DNA of 64,000 nucleotides from CAWGJF01 sp963822905 (GTDB lineage: Bacteria; Bacteroidota; Ignavibacteria; Ignavibacteriales; Ignavibacteriaceae), in the NCBI GenBank assembly GCA_963822905.1, contig CAWGJF010000003.1:1-64000 (forward strand). The letters are read 5' to 3'. The translations under genes and the position numbers were made by a program. Within the stretch, counting starts at the first letter, position 1, and each line of letters begins with the position of its first letter. The notes beneath the pieces were generated by a model. It saw only the letters and a list, made by a program, of their open reading frames with translations, had not been told where the DNA came from and did no database searches. Below are positions 34,987 through 45,405 of this stretch, one piece after another.

Positions 34987-36585
34987 TTATTTTATTAGAG
35001 TCATTTTTTTAGTTGAAGTAAATTCGCCTGCTTCTAATCGATACAAATACATTCCGCTCGGTAATCCGGAAGCGTTAAAATCAACATTATAATTTCCTGC
35101 GCTTCTGAATTCATTCAGAAGTTCTGTAACTTTTTCACCGAGTACATTAAACACAGATAACTTTACATTTGTACTTTGCGGCAATGTGAATGAAATTTTT
35201 GTGCTTGGATTAAAGGGGTTTGGATAATTCTGAGCAAGATTGAAATTAGCAGGTGCTGTTACATCAATATTAATTTCATCTGAATATTCGTAAGTACCAT
35301 CATAATCGATTTGTTTAAGTCTGTAGGAATAATTACCCGAATTAGTTATAGGATCAGTGAAAGCATAGTCAGATGTTTCGGTTGTTGTTCCTCTACCCGT
35401 AACAAAACCAAGTACTTCCCAATTCTTATTATTAATTGTTCTTTGAACTTCAAAACCGGAATTATTTTTTTCAGTAGCAGTCGTCCAATTCAGTACAACA
35501 TTTTTATCTGAAAGGTTAGCTGTAAAACTTGATAACTCAACGGGGACGGTTGTATCCAGTGTAAGTAAGAGTGCATGTGAAATCCCAGACCCGGGAGGAT
35601 AAGCGGAAATCCCAATTTTATTTCCATCAGCCGATATTGTACTTGCGAAAGCAAAATACCAGTTTGGGAATGTTGTTATACCTAAGGTATCTTCAATAAA
35701 ATTCTTCATATATACAATATCAGACCAGCCGGGTTTTTTGATGAATGCCTTATAATTGAAGTTACCCGGGTCAACATAACCGACAATAATTCCATTATCT
35801 GAAATTCCTAGCGCGCTTCCGGTCCAGTAAGAAGAAGAATCTGCAACAACCTGCTGCATACCTGTTGCTTCGGTCCAGACAAATGGCCAAACCGAACTAC
35901 CCGTAATTACACTTCCGTCTGAATTCATTCCATTACACTCTCCCACAAGGTAAGTTGGATCAAAACCACCCATAAAGTGTGGTAATGGATCCCAATAAAA
36001 TGCTCTTCTATCAGGTCCATTTTGTACTCCATCCCAACCGGCAATGATTGAACCATCATTTGAAATGACATTTGCCCGACTATCAAAATTTCCGGCTTGA
36101 CCAAGCAAACCAATTCCTGTATCGGGTATTGACCAGTAACATGCCTCTACGCGATAGTTTGGATGCCAAACCATACCAGCAACTTTATTTCCATCGCTGT
36201 TTATTCCATAAGCATGGGTGAAATCATGATCATCTAATGGTGGAATTCCAGTAATTCCTTCAAGACCCCACCACTTATTATTCGCAAAATACCCGGCGCG
36301 TAGAACCGGTATGCCGCCGACAAGTAAACTTGAATCACGAAATCGTCCTACAACTATACCATTATTTGATACACTGTATGCTTCTCCTTCAATTCCGCCC
36401 ACATCTATTCTTCCGGTTGCTTCTGACCAGAGAAACGGTGGATTCGGATAATTGCTTCCGCAAAGGTATTCTCCGTTTTTTGAAATGCTTCCAACACCAC
36501 CTTCACCAAGATCAATCAATCCTGAATTAGACTGTGCAAACAATGATGCTGTGAAACAAAAGATAACTACTAAAAACTTTTTCAT
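34987..36585 (-). CDS. T9SS-secreted HAF-repeat protein
   Basis: A 532-residue secreted protein; I use the ATG at 36585 (an earlier GTG would add 5 residues). After the signal (MKKFLVVIFCFTASLFAQS) come repeats of the extracellular HAF type with ISNDG/INSDG turns (GISDNGIIVGYVD, GINSDGNKVAGMVW, ISADGNKIGISAYP). Then a Fn3-like domain and the sorting domain (YPNPFNPSTKISFTLP) follow. It is a clear paralogue of the next gene upstream. Confidence 0.83.
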   Translation of the reverse strand: MKKFLVVIFCFTASLFAQSNSGLIDLGEGGVGSISKNGEYLCGSNYPNPPFLWSEATGRIDVGGIEGEAYSVSNNGIVVGRFRDSSLLVGGIPVLRAGYFANNKWWGLEGITGIPPLDDHDFTHAYGINSDGNKVAGMVWHPNYRVEACYWSIPDTGIGLLGQAGNFDSRANVISNDGSIIAGWDGVQNGPDRRAFYWDPLPHFMGGFDPTYLVGECNGMNSDGSVITGSSVWPFVWTEATGMQQVVADSSSYWTGSALGISDNGIIVGYVDPGNFNYKAFIKKPGWSDIVYMKNFIEDTLGITTFPNWYFAFASTISADGNKIGISAYPPGSGISHALLLTLDTTVPVELSSFTANLSDKNVVLNWTTATEKNNSGFEVQRTINNKNWEVLGFVTGRGTTTETSDYAFTDPITNSGNYSYRLKQIDYDGTYEYSDEINIDVTAPANFNLAQNYPNPFNPSTKISFTLPQSTNVKLSVFNVLGEKVTELLNEFRSAGNYNVDFNASGLPSGMYLYRLEAGEFTSTKKMTLIK

Positions 36586-36618
36586 TTTAATTCTACTCAC
36601 TAAACTTGTTTAACATTC

Positions 36619-38229
36619 TTATTTTAAAAGATTTATTTTGATAACATCTGAAAAATTGCCCGATGACATTTTTACAATGTAAATGCCACTGGCAAACCCA
36701 GAAGCATTAAATTGAATTTTGTGATTTCCACTTTCCAAAACATCATTAACAATTGTTGAAACCTTTTCACCCAATAAATTGTACACGCTGATATTTACAA
36801 AATCCTGTTGAGGAATATTAAATTCAATAGTGGTAGATGGATTAAAAGGGTTTGGATAATTTTGACTTAATGAAAATTCCTTAACAACTGAAACAGCAAC
36901 TTCAATAACATTTGAGTATTCAAAACTTCCATCAAAATCCTGCTGCTTAAGTCTGTAAAAATATTTATTGGCCGATACAGATTTATCTGAGTAACTATAG
37001 AAATTTGTCTCGGTAGTTGTTCCTCTTCCGCTCACGAATCCTATTTCACTCCAATTGGTATTGTTTGTTTTTCGTTCAACAGAAAATCCGAGATTGTTTG
37101 TTTCTGTTGCTGTGCTCCAATTCAACTCAACAACATTTCCGGAGTAATTTGCAGAGAAGGATGTTAATTCAACCGGAACTGTGTTTCCCAGTTTTACAGC
37201 ATAAGCATTCGGGCCACCGCCTGGTGGATATGCAGTTCCAACAATTGTTAATCCATCTGCAGAAATTGAATTTGCAAAAGGGAAGTACCAATCAGAAATT
37301 CCGGTTATACCCAGGCTATCAACTAAATAATCTTTTAAGAAAAGTATATCCGGCCATCCAGGTTTTTTTATAAAAGCCTGATAATTACCGACGCTAAGGC
37401 TGACATATCCAACAACTATATCGTTATCAGAAATATCTTTTGCATAGCTGGCATAGTTTAAATAATCAGTAGTAATCCATTCCATCCCGTTAGCCTCTGA
37501 CCAAACAAATGGAGCACCGACAGAACCACCTACTATTTTACTTCCATCTGAATTTAAACCTTCACATTGTCCGGCCGGGTAAGTTGTATCGTAAGCTCCC
37601 ATAAAGTGTGGCGCAGGATCCCAGTAGAAAGCTCTCCTGTCGGCACCATTTTGCTCGCCGTCCCAGCCAACAATTCTAAAGCTTGTAGATGTAGTTGCAA
37701 CATCATTTGCTCTGCTGCTTCCTCCACCAGTTCTACCAAGCATATGAATTCCTGAAACATCCCAATAACATGCTTCTGCTTTCCAGGTGGGAAGCCATTG
37801 CATACCCACGATAATTGAACCGTCAGCACTAATTCCGTAACCGTAGTTGTAAGACATCTCATCAAGCACAGGGTAACCCGGATAGCCGGGCAATGAATCC
37901 CACACACCATTTTGGTTAGTTCCGGCACGCAGTGTCGGATTACCACTTGGTGCAATTAAATTAGAGTCAATAAATGATCCTGCAACTATTCCGTTATCAG
38001 AAACACCAAAAGCTTCACTATAATTAATTGCATTTAGATTAACCCGTCCTGACGCTTCAGACCATATCCAGGCTGGAGCCGGATAATTGTTTCCAACAAT
38101 GTAATCACCGTTATTTGAGATTTTTGCAGCGCCTCCCGGTCCCAAATCGATGAATTCCGGTGTAGTTTGGGCTGAAATTTGGAATGAAAGAATTGTGAAC
38201 AATGAAAAAAAAGTAAATCGCATTTTCAT
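36619..38229 (-). CDS. T9SS-secreted HAF-repeat protein, paralogue
   Basis: A 536-residue secreted protein with a GAGGTC site before its start. It shares layout and most motifs with the downstream gene: GPGGAAKISNNGDYIVGNNYP, GISADGSIIVGMQWLP and the shared DLRRAFYWDPxPHFMG-type segment (RRAFYWDPAPHFMG). A Fn3-like domain and T9SS sorting domain (YPNPFNPSTTIEFNIP) end it. Tandem duplication followed by divergence explains the pair. It lies directly downstream of the HTCS regulator gene on the same strand. Confidence 0.83.
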   Translation of the reverse strand: MKMRFTFFSLFTILSFQISAQTTPEFIDLGPGGAAKISNNGDYIVGNNYPAPAWIWSEASGRVNLNAINYSEAFGVSDNGIVAGSFIDSNLIAPSGNPTLRAGTNQNGVWDSLPGYPGYPVLDEMSYNYGYGISADGSIIVGMQWLPTWKAEACYWDVSGIHMLGRTGGGSSRANDVATTSTSFRIVGWDGEQNGADRRAFYWDPAPHFMGAYDTTYPAGQCEGLNSDGSKIVGGSVGAPFVWSEANGMEWITTDYLNYASYAKDISDNDIVVGYVSLSVGNYQAFIKKPGWPDILFLKDYLVDSLGITGISDWYFPFANSISADGLTIVGTAYPPGGGPNAYAVKLGNTVPVELTSFSANYSGNVVELNWSTATETNNLGFSVERKTNNTNWSEIGFVSGRGTTTETNFYSYSDKSVSANKYFYRLKQQDFDGSFEYSNVIEVAVSVVKEFSLSQNYPNPFNPSTTIEFNIPQQDFVNISVYNLLGEKVSTIVNDVLESGNHKIQFNASGFASGIYIVKMSSGNFSDVIKINLLK

Positions 38230-38357
38230 AGCATTGACCTCAGATTAAAAATTTTATCGAGGCAAATTTATTTAACAGGAATCTGGTAAGTGTTATGATT
38301 TTTGCGCAATCATTTGCGATTTTTGCGCAGACTTTTGTTTTTAATCAAAAAGGGGGA

Positions 38358-41300
38358 CTAATCAATTTTCTTGATGAATTCAGAGGGGGAGATGCCGAAT
38401 TTTTCTTTGAAGCTGTTTGTAAAGCTTGATAAATCAGAGAATCCAATTCTATAAGCGATCTCAGAAATATTTCCGGTTTTGTTTTTTAACAGTTGAGAAG
38501 CAAAATCCATTTTTGTAGAACGAATTAGTTTTCCAGCTGACTGATTAATCAGTCCGTTTAGTTTTCTGTTGAGTTGGGAAACGCTCATACCAACTTCTTC
38601 GGCAAGAATAGTTACAGAAAAACCTGGATCTTCAAGGTGTGTCTTAATTGTTTGAAAAACTTTGCTCAGTAATTCCTGATCGATAGGTTTTGCATCAATT
38701 TCGCTCGGGTTAATGGCACTGATCTCTTTATATTTTTCTTTCAGAAGTCTTCTTAATTTTATAAGATTCCCGACTCTTGCGTGAAGCTCTTTTGTGCTGA
38801 ATGGTTTTATTAAGTAATCATCAACACCGGTATCCAGTCCTTTTAACTTGCTTTCCTCATCAGCTTTTGCAGTAAGCATAATTACCGGAACGTGACTTGT
38901 TTTAGTATCTGATTTAACTTTTTCTGTAAGCTCAAAACCATTCATAGCAGGCATCATAACATCTGTAATTATTAAATCCGGTATTGATTCAAAAGCCTTC
39001 TTAACACCTTCCGAACCATTTTTTGCTTCGATGACTTTATAATTCTGTTCAAGATTTTCTTTAATAAATGAACGCATATCGGAATTATCTTCAACCACAA
39101 GGATTACTTCCTTATTTAAATTTTCTTCATCAACTTCTTCTTTATTATCATCTGAAATGGAATTTAATTTTTCATTTGAATCAGGATAAAAGATTTCTTT
39201 TGGCTCTTCAACTATTTCAACGTTCGGTTCATTAATAAATTTTTGTTTGCCAAGAGGAAGTTGAATACTGAATTCAGTTCCTTTTCCAGTGGCGCTTTTA
39301 ACTGAAATAGTTCCTTTATGAAGTTGGATTATTTCTTTAACAATTGCCAGCCCGATACCGGTTCCTTCATACTCTCTTGTTTGTGAGCTGTCGACCTGGT
39401 AAAATCTATCAAAAATTTTCGGAACATCTCCCGGATTAATTCCTATGCCCGTATCAGCCACAATTATTTTTACAAATTCATTTTGATTTTCTTCGATGAA
39501 AATGCTTAAGGCTATTTTTCCGTTTGCGGGCGTGAACTTAATTGCATTTGAAATAAGGTTGTTGAACACTTCTTCAATTTTTTCTCTGTCAATGTAAGCC
39601 CGGATATCATCCCCGAACTTGTTAAACTCAAGCTTAATATTTTGCTTGTCTGTTAGCGATTCGAATGCCGAAAGAATTTTACGAAGGAATAAATTCAGAT
39701 CCGTGGCTGATACCTTTATCTTGAACTCACCTGATTCGAGTTTCGATAATTCCAACAGCCGGTTTATTAATGCCTGGAGTTGTTTTGAATTTGAAAGAGC
39801 AGTTTTAAGTTTTTTTCGTTCTGTTTCATTCGGAGATGAGTCAAGAAGATTATTTATCTGTCCCATTATTAAAGTTAAAGGAGTTCTGAACTCGTGAGAA
39901 ATGTTGGCAAAAAAATTTGATTTCAACCTGTCAAGCTCAAGAAGTTTTTTTGCCTGTTCTTCTAAAATATCTTTTTGCTTTCTTACCTCAATTGTTCTTT
40001 TATCCACAATAGCTTCAAGTTCTATATTGCGTTTTTCAAGAAGACCGATGCGGAATTTTATGAACCACCAAATTCCGGTGATAATTAATAGGGATAAAGC
40101 AAGAAAGGCCCAAACAGTTTTATACCACGGAGCCGGTATGTAAAAGGAAAAGGCCGCTTTGTTGCTTAAATCACCCAAAACATCCATTGCCTGAACCCTG
40201 AAAATATAATCACCGGGGGAAAGGTTTGTGTATTCCTTTTTTGTTTCTGTTGTCCAGTCAGACCATTGAGAGTTGAATCCTTCAAGCAGGAAACGATACT
40301 TGCTGCTTCCTTCTTTAAAGTAACTTGATGATGAATAATTAAGTTCGATTGAATTAATTCCTGTGGTTAGCTGGTACTCATTTTTTTTAAGTTGAAGCTG
40401 GTCAGGATTGAAAGCACCTGCATAAATAACAGAGTCTCCATTAATATTTACTTTACGGATAACCGTATTAAATTTATTTTCCCGGCTATAGTTCTGTGCT
40501 TCTTTAATATTGAACCTGTAAAGTTTGTCTCCTTGTGTAATCCACAACAGGTTTTTATTCAATTGATCAGGAAATAATTTGTGTGGAGAGAATGTCGGCA
40601 CATTTTCCAGAATAATTTTTAGTTGAGGAAAAGATTCCCACTTATAATTTTCCTCCTTATCAAAAACGATCCTGCCAATCTCGGGATTATTTTTTTTGAT
40701 TCCAGCAATCCAGATATTTCCATTTAAGTCGTTTTTAATATCGATTACCTGGAAATCATTTGTGAAGTATTGACCAAAAACAGAATCGGGGAAGAAAACA
40801 TTTTTTATTTTATCATAACCCATCAATCCGTTTTGAGTGCCGAAGATTATTCTGTTTTGTAAAATTATGAACGGGACTTCCTTACCCTTCAATTTGTTTT
40901 CATATCTTAAAATTGTGTATGAAGCATTATTCCCGAAATTACTTGTTGTTATTTTCAGTATTCCCTTGTTCAAAGTAGATAGCCATAAGTTACCATCGCC
41001 ATCTTCATCTATCTGTGTTATAATCTCTGAAACACCCGGAATTCTTCCGCCGTCAATCCATTCCCCGTTTTCGTATATAAGTTTTGCTAAACCGTCATGT
41101 AAACCAACATAAATTATTTTTGGATTGAATTCGGATTTACAGAATGAATAGGCAAACCTCCAGCCGGTTTTAATTTGTACAGCCCGGTTATTTTCAATTT
41201 TATAAACTCCATGTGTTGTGGCTGCAATCTGATAGCCGTCTAAGTTTAATATTCCCCAGGATTCTGAATTTATTCCCTGAACCAGTTTAAAACCTGAATT

Positions 41301-42485
41301 AATATCATTTCCTGAGTTAAGAAATGAAAAATAAATACCGTTGGGGGTCGATAGATACAAAATGCCATTATGCTCATTTACAGAAAATATGATTCCATCA
41401 ACTCCAAATCTTGAGTCAATTAATGATACCGGTGAAGGGTATGCTATCCTTGCAATTCCATTGTTAAGCCCAAGCCAAAGATTTCCGGAATTGTCTGGGT
41501 AAACGAACCAAACAGTATTATCACTTAAACTGTTTTTTTTGTTTATAATTTTAAGCAAATTACCTTCAGCATCTAATAAAATCAAACCGCCGGTTTGTGT
41601 TCCGAAAGCGTAAGTATCATTTTTCAGAACGCATCCTCGGAAGTACAAAGTATTTTTCTGAATGTATTCATCCACCCCTGTTTTAAATTTTGTAAAAGTT
41701 TTGTCATCGTAAATGTAAAAACCATTTTTGCCTGAGCCGATTAAAATTTTATTACCAGGCGAACCAGAATTTTCCGTAGGGGGATAACTAAGCATGTCAT
41801 AAATTGTCTCATGTGCAAATTGTTCTCCTCCTTCAACAAGTGAAAGTGAATCATTAATTAAACTGAGTAATCCGATTCCGGATTCGGGGATGAAGTATTT
41901 TTCATTGACTAAAAATGCTGGACTGAAAACTGTCTTTGCTTTCCATGATTTTATATCTGAAGTGGTTGGATTTTGCAAAAATTCTACAGGTTTTTTTATA
42001 AGGAATAAATGAGATGCACTTTGAAAAAAAACTCCTCTCCGGGAAGGCCAGATACTCCATATATCACCAAACTCACGTTCTTTTTCCGGAAGTAATGAAA
42101 TTAAAGAAACATATTTCATTTTCCCTATAGAGTCGGGAGCGAGATAACCGAATTCATCAATCCCCCCAACATAAATGATTCCACTTTTATCGATTGCAAT
42201 AGTGCGGACGACTTCATTATTTACTTCGATTAATCTCCACGAGACTCCATCATATTCGAGAACCCCACCAGTATTAGCAAAATACATTATACCGCGATCA
42301 TCCTGAACAATTGCCCAATTTTGCGGAGTTGCATTGTAATCTGATGGCGAGTAATTATTGATTAATGGCAACCCAATAATTTCAGAATTAGAATCCAAAA
42401 TATTTTTTGATTGAGCAAAAACCTGGGGGGAACAGGTAAGTAATATAAGCTGGAACAGAAATAGTGTTTTAAGATAGCTAGACAA
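38358..42485 (-). CDS. hybrid two-component system (HTCS) regulator
   Basis: A 1375-residue fusion starting with TTG at 42485 after GGGGA. It has a signal peptide, about 14 Reg_prop-like blades in the periplasm (WFVYPDNSGNLWLGLNNGIA), a Y_Y_Y domain near 690-765 and one TM helix (about 775-795). HisKA follows with His864 (NISHEFRTP), then HATPase (DTGIGI, GTGIGLAIVKE), a receiver with Asp1175 (IITDVMMP) and an AraC-type HTH (IAYRIGFSDLSSFTNSF). HTCS proteins sense an extracellular ligand and act as their own transcription factor. The three T9SS genes just downstream are candidate targets. Confidence 0.93.
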   Translation of the reverse strand: MSSYLKTLFLFQLILLTCSPQVFAQSKNILDSNSEIIGLPLINNYSPSDYNATPQNWAIVQDDRGIMYFANTGGVLEYDGVSWRLIEVNNEVVRTIAIDKSGIIYVGGIDEFGYLAPDSIGKMKYVSLISLLPEKEREFGDIWSIWPSRRGVFFQSASHLFLIKKPVEFLQNPTTSDIKSWKAKTVFSPAFLVNEKYFIPESGIGLLSLINDSLSLVEGGEQFAHETIYDMLSYPPTENSGSPGNKILIGSGKNGFYIYDDKTFTKFKTGVDEYIQKNTLYFRGCVLKNDTYAFGTQTGGLILLDAEGNLLKIINKKNSLSDNTVWFVYPDNSGNLWLGLNNGIARIAYPSPVSLIDSRFGVDGIIFSVNEHNGILYLSTPNGIYFSFLNSGNDINSGFKLVQGINSESWGILNLDGYQIAATTHGVYKIENNRAVQIKTGWRFAYSFCKSEFNPKIIYVGLHDGLAKLIYENGEWIDGGRIPGVSEIITQIDEDGDGNLWLSTLNKGILKITTSNFGNNASYTILRYENKLKGKEVPFIILQNRIIFGTQNGLMGYDKIKNVFFPDSVFGQYFTNDFQVIDIKNDLNGNIWIAGIKKNNPEIGRIVFDKEENYKWESFPQLKIILENVPTFSPHKLFPDQLNKNLLWITQGDKLYRFNIKEAQNYSRENKFNTVIRKVNINGDSVIYAGAFNPDQLQLKKNEYQLTTGINSIELNYSSSSYFKEGSSKYRFLLEGFNSQWSDWTTETKKEYTNLSPGDYIFRVQAMDVLGDLSNKAAFSFYIPAPWYKTVWAFLALSLLIITGIWWFIKFRIGLLEKRNIELEAIVDKRTIEVRKQKDILEEQAKKLLELDRLKSNFFANISHEFRTPLTLIMGQINNLLDSSPNETERKKLKTALSNSKQLQALINRLLELSKLESGEFKIKVSATDLNLFLRKILSAFESLTDKQNIKLEFNKFGDDIRAYIDREKIEEVFNNLISNAIKFTPANGKIALSIFIEENQNEFVKIIVADTGIGINPGDVPKIFDRFYQVDSSQTREYEGTGIGLAIVKEIIQLHKGTISVKSATGKGTEFSIQLPLGKQKFINEPNVEIVEEPKEIFYPDSNEKLNSISDDNKEEVDEENLNKEVILVVEDNSDMRSFIKENLEQNYKVIEAKNGSEGVKKAFESIPDLIITDVMMPAMNGFELTEKVKSDTKTSHVPVIMLTAKADEESKLKGLDTGVDDYLIKPFSTKELHARVGNLIKLRRLLKEKYKEISAINPSEIDAKPIDQELLSKVFQTIKTHLEDPGFSVTILAEEVGMSVSQLNRKLNGLINQSAGKLIRSTKMDFASQLLKNKTGNISEIAYRIGFSDLSSFTNSFKEKFGISPSEFIKKID

Positions 42486-42663
42486 ATTATTTCCCCGGGA
42501 TTAAATCACACCGAACCGAACAAAAAAATCATTATTTAATTAAACTCCTGAAAGATTCCTGACGGATAAGTTAATTAAAGATATGGATAAATGGTATGAT
42601 TTATCTTTACATAATGCAAATTCAGGGATGACTTTAGGTGATTAAACTATGAAATATGTTTTT
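42486..42663. other. short gap, HTCS promoter region
   Basis: No gene is seen in these 178 bases; AT-rich with no clear hairpin. Confidence 0.3.
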
Positions 42664-43326
42664 AAACCTTAATTGTTTTCCATCTTCCTTTTTTAAATAA
42701 AAAATATCCGATTATTGTAAATGTTGTTTCTGAAATTACAATTGCCCAATAAACTTCCGGAGAGTTTAAAGATAATTTTATTGCAAACAAGTATGCAAGT
42801 GGTAATTGCATCATCCAAAAAATAGAATAATAATAATTAGGTTGCTTGCAAAAATTAGTTTTGTATATCCGGCGCCTTCGTTAATAATTGCCGATGATGC
42901 TCCCATCAATCCGAGAAGATCTTTTGCGAAAAACAAGCCTGTAAATATTATTGGAAGCGAAATAGTTATGCCGAGGTAAATTGCCTGAACAGCTGAAACC
43001 AAGGCTCCATCAATATCTTTTTCGCCGACTCTTCTCGCTACCATTGCTGTTGTACCCATTGCCAAACCAAATCCGAGTGAGTACCTAATTGTCATCATTG
43101 ATTCAGTTAACCCAACAGCGGCAATTGCATTTACGCCTAGCTTACTTACAAAGAAAATGTCAACCACTGCAAACAAAGATTCCATTACCATCTCAAGTGT
43201 CATTGGAATTACAAGTAGAATTATTGCATGGTTAAGATTGCCTTCTAATATGTTTGCTTCTCCGCCGGTTAATGCAAGCCGGAAAAGGTTCGGGAATTTT
43301 GATATATTTTTTAAAACAGAATTCAT
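42664..43326 (-). pseudogene. MATE efflux transporter remnant with internal deletion
   Basis: The first 165 residues are a normal MATE N-terminus (AIILLVIPMTLEMVMESLFA, VDIFFVSKLG, GTTAMVARRVGE). The frame then ends at IIILFFG, and the next frame starts at once with WMMQLPLAYLFAIKLSLNSP and ends ISETTFTIIGYFLF ... RWKTIKV, which is the normal MATE C-terminus. About 230 residues of the middle are missing and the join is out of frame. A working transporter is therefore impossible. This is genuine gene decay, not a one-base read error. Confidence 0.85.
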
Positions 43327-43449
43327 TTCTTCAGAATTAGTTTTGCATATTTAGAAAAATTAATTCAGCGAAGATACAAAAGAAAATTCAGGGTTTGTGT
43401 GATTTAATTTGTTGGTTACGTATGTAAGAAAACAGAGAATTGTGAAAGT

Positions 43450-43641
43450 TTAGCTTTTCTCTGTGTTGGTTGGAGTTAGAGGATTTTCCACCTGCGGGAA
43501 TCTTCCTGCTTTTTTTATTTCTTCTTTAAGCAGGAATTCTATTTGTGAGTTTATGCTTCGTAAATCGTCAGCTGCCCATTTTTCGAGAGCAGCATAAATT
43601 TTATTGTCTATTCTTAACAAAAATTTTTTCTTTTCAGCCAT
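43450..43641 (-). CDS. Arc-like ribbon-helix-helix protein
   Basis: A 63-residue protein with the ribbon-helix-helix pattern KKFLLRIDNKIYAALEKWAA then DLRSINSQIEFLLKEEIKKAG, characteristic of Arc-type DNA-binding proteins. AAAAGGATTAG precedes the start. It is the last gene of an operon with the SPFH protein and an unknown protein. Arc-like proteins of this form are often found beside SPFH genes and may bind their promoter. Autoregulation is inference. Confidence 0.8.
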   Translation of the reverse strand: MAEKKKFLLRIDNKIYAALEKWAADDLRSINSQIEFLLKEEIKKAGRFPQVENPLTPTNTEKS

Positions 43642-43675
43642 CTAACTAATCCTTTTCATCTTTATCTATTTTTTA

Positions 43676-44188
43676 TTAACCAGCATGTGCAGCTCTTTTT
43701 TTATTTTGTAAAATGATATACCAGGTCAACATCAAAATCCACGGATTTTCATCAAGTATTTCTGACTTTTGATTAATTTTTATTTCCGCTTTATCTATTA
43801 TTGAAATTTTATTATTGTATTCAATCAAAAGAGTATTCCGCGAAGTAAAAACCTTACAACCTTTTCTAAATACTCCGAACTGAAAATCTAAATATTGACC
43901 ACGAGGAAGTTTAAGTTGACCTTTGTTTCCCCAAAAGGAGCCGGAGTAATTAGCAAAAGGGAGATGGTATCCTGGTTTATAAATTGAAATATTTCTCGTC
44001 CAGATGTTATCTCTTTTAATTTCCCACTTCCCGTTAAAACCCTCAACGATTGCAGTTGAACTGAATTTTTTTGGAAAACTCAGTCTTTCCAGAAATTCTT
44101 CTTCATATTTCAATTCGAAAATTCTTTTCCAGAATGAAACTGTTGATACAACTATTTTTTTTTCTGTGTAATATGAAACAGGTTTCAT
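43676..44188 (-). CDS. conserved unknown protein between SPFH and Arc genes
   Basis: A 170-residue soluble, beta-rich protein without a signal peptide. Visible phrases are SSTAIVEGFNGKWEIKRDNI, GSFWGNKGQLKLPRGQYLDF and FRKGCKVFTSRNTLLIEYNN, ending with a hydrophobic helix-like segment (WILMLTWYIILQ). I do not recognise a family. It starts 8 bases after the SPFH stop and ends 34 bases before the Arc-like start, so it is part of that operon. Confidence 0.65.
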   Translation of the reverse strand: MKPVSYYTEKKIVVSTVSFWKRIFELKYEEEFLERLSFPKKFSSTAIVEGFNGKWEIKRDNIWTRNISIYKPGYHLPFANYSGSFWGNKGQLKLPRGQYLDFQFGVFRKGCKVFTSRNTLLIEYNNKISIIDKAEIKINQKSEILDENPWILMLTWYIILQNKKRAAHAG

Positions 44189-44196
44189 TTTTAATT

Positions 44197-45072
44197 CTAT
44201 TGATATAATGTCCCGGTGTTTATAACAGGCTGAACTTCCGCCTCAGATACAAGTGCAACCATAAGATTATTAACCATAGTTGCTTTCTTCTCCTCATCAA
44301 GCTGAACGATTTTTTGTTCACTCAATGCCTTTAAAGCCATTTCAACCATGCCAACCGCACCTTCAACAATTTTTTGCCGCGCAGCAATTATGGCTTGAGC
44401 TTGCTGTCTGCGTAACATAGCCTGCGCTATTTCCTGTGCGTAGGCAAGGTGGGAAATTCGTGCTTCTATAATTTCAACACCGGAAACATCAAGTCTTTTT
44501 TGTAGGGTATTTTTTAAGCTCTCTGAAATTTCCTGAAGGTTTCCACGTAGTGAAGACTTCTCATCATCGTCGGTATCATATGGGTATTCAGAAGCAAGCT
44601 GGCGTATGGCAGTTTCACTTTGAATATCAACAAACTCTTCAAAGTTATCAACATCAAAGATCGCTTTTGCAGAATCAACAACTTTCCAAACGATCACAGC
44701 CCCGATCTCAATTGGGTTACCATGCAGATCATTAACCTTAATTCGTTGACTGTTGAAGTTCCTGATTCTTAATGTGACTCTTTTCCTGGAGGTAAAAGGA
44801 TTGACCCACCAAAATCCTGACTCGCGGACTGTTCCGGTGTATTTACCAAACAAAATTAGAACCTGAGAATCATTTGGATGAACAATTGTCAGCCCAACTA
44901 CAACAAGAATGAAGAATAATATTAAAGGAACAAAGACGAAAATTGTTTCAGCACTCCTTGCTTGTATCCCGTTTATTAAAATATAAATCGCTAATGCGAA
45001 GATAATAAGTGCTGCAAAAAGCATAGCAAATCCGTTTATCTTATTTGCGCTTTTTTCAACAATCTTTTCCAT
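44197..45072 (-). CDS. SPFH/Band 7 membrane protein
   Basis: A 291-residue protein with two N-terminal membrane helices (about 14-34 and 44-64). An SPFH domain follows: VHPNDSQVLILFGKYTGTVR, ESGFWWVNPF, VNDLHGNPIEIGAVIVWKVV and SLKNTLQKRLDVSGVEIIEARI. A C-terminal helical region has AQAMLRRQQAQAIIAARQKI. Such proteins form large oligomeric cages or microdomains in the membrane. It leads the operon with the unknown protein and the Arc-like protein. Confidence 0.87.
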   Translation of the reverse strand: MEKIVEKSANKINGFAMLFAALIIFALAIYILINGIQARSAETIFVFVPLILFFILVVVGLTIVHPNDSQVLILFGKYTGTVRESGFWWVNPFTSRKRVTLRIRNFNSQRIKVNDLHGNPIEIGAVIVWKVVDSAKAIFDVDNFEEFVDIQSETAIRQLASEYPYDTDDDEKSSLRGNLQEISESLKNTLQKRLDVSGVEIIEARISHLAYAQEIAQAMLRRQQAQAIIAARQKIVEGAVGMVEMALKALSEQKIVQLDEEKKATMVNNLMVALVSEAEVQPVINTGTLYQ

Positions 45073-45405
45073 TTCAATCTCCTTTTAAAATTGCTATTGT
45101 AATGATATCATTTTAATAGTATAAATTCAAGAAATTCATATAGAATTAGTGGTTTTGAGTTTTCGTTCAATTGGCTGATGTGAACCATATTCGACTGATG
45201 AATAATTTGAATATTATCAAAATTGGTAAGAAATAATTGATTTTTGGATAACAACCCTCATAGTTGCCAAATAACAATTAAAGTATTTTCCGGCATTTAA
45301 TTTGTTTATGCATATTGTTCTTTGCATTTAAGGAATGGGGAGCCTCTATTAACCTGCCTTAAAAGCAATATTTTTTATACTAATAATATTTAATGCCATA
45401 TTAAA
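45073..45405. other. divergent promoter region between SPFH and PAS-kinase genes
   Basis: About 330 AT-rich bases with no gene, hairpin or repeat worth noting. No ribosome site is visible before the kinase ATG at 45406. Confidence 0.35.
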
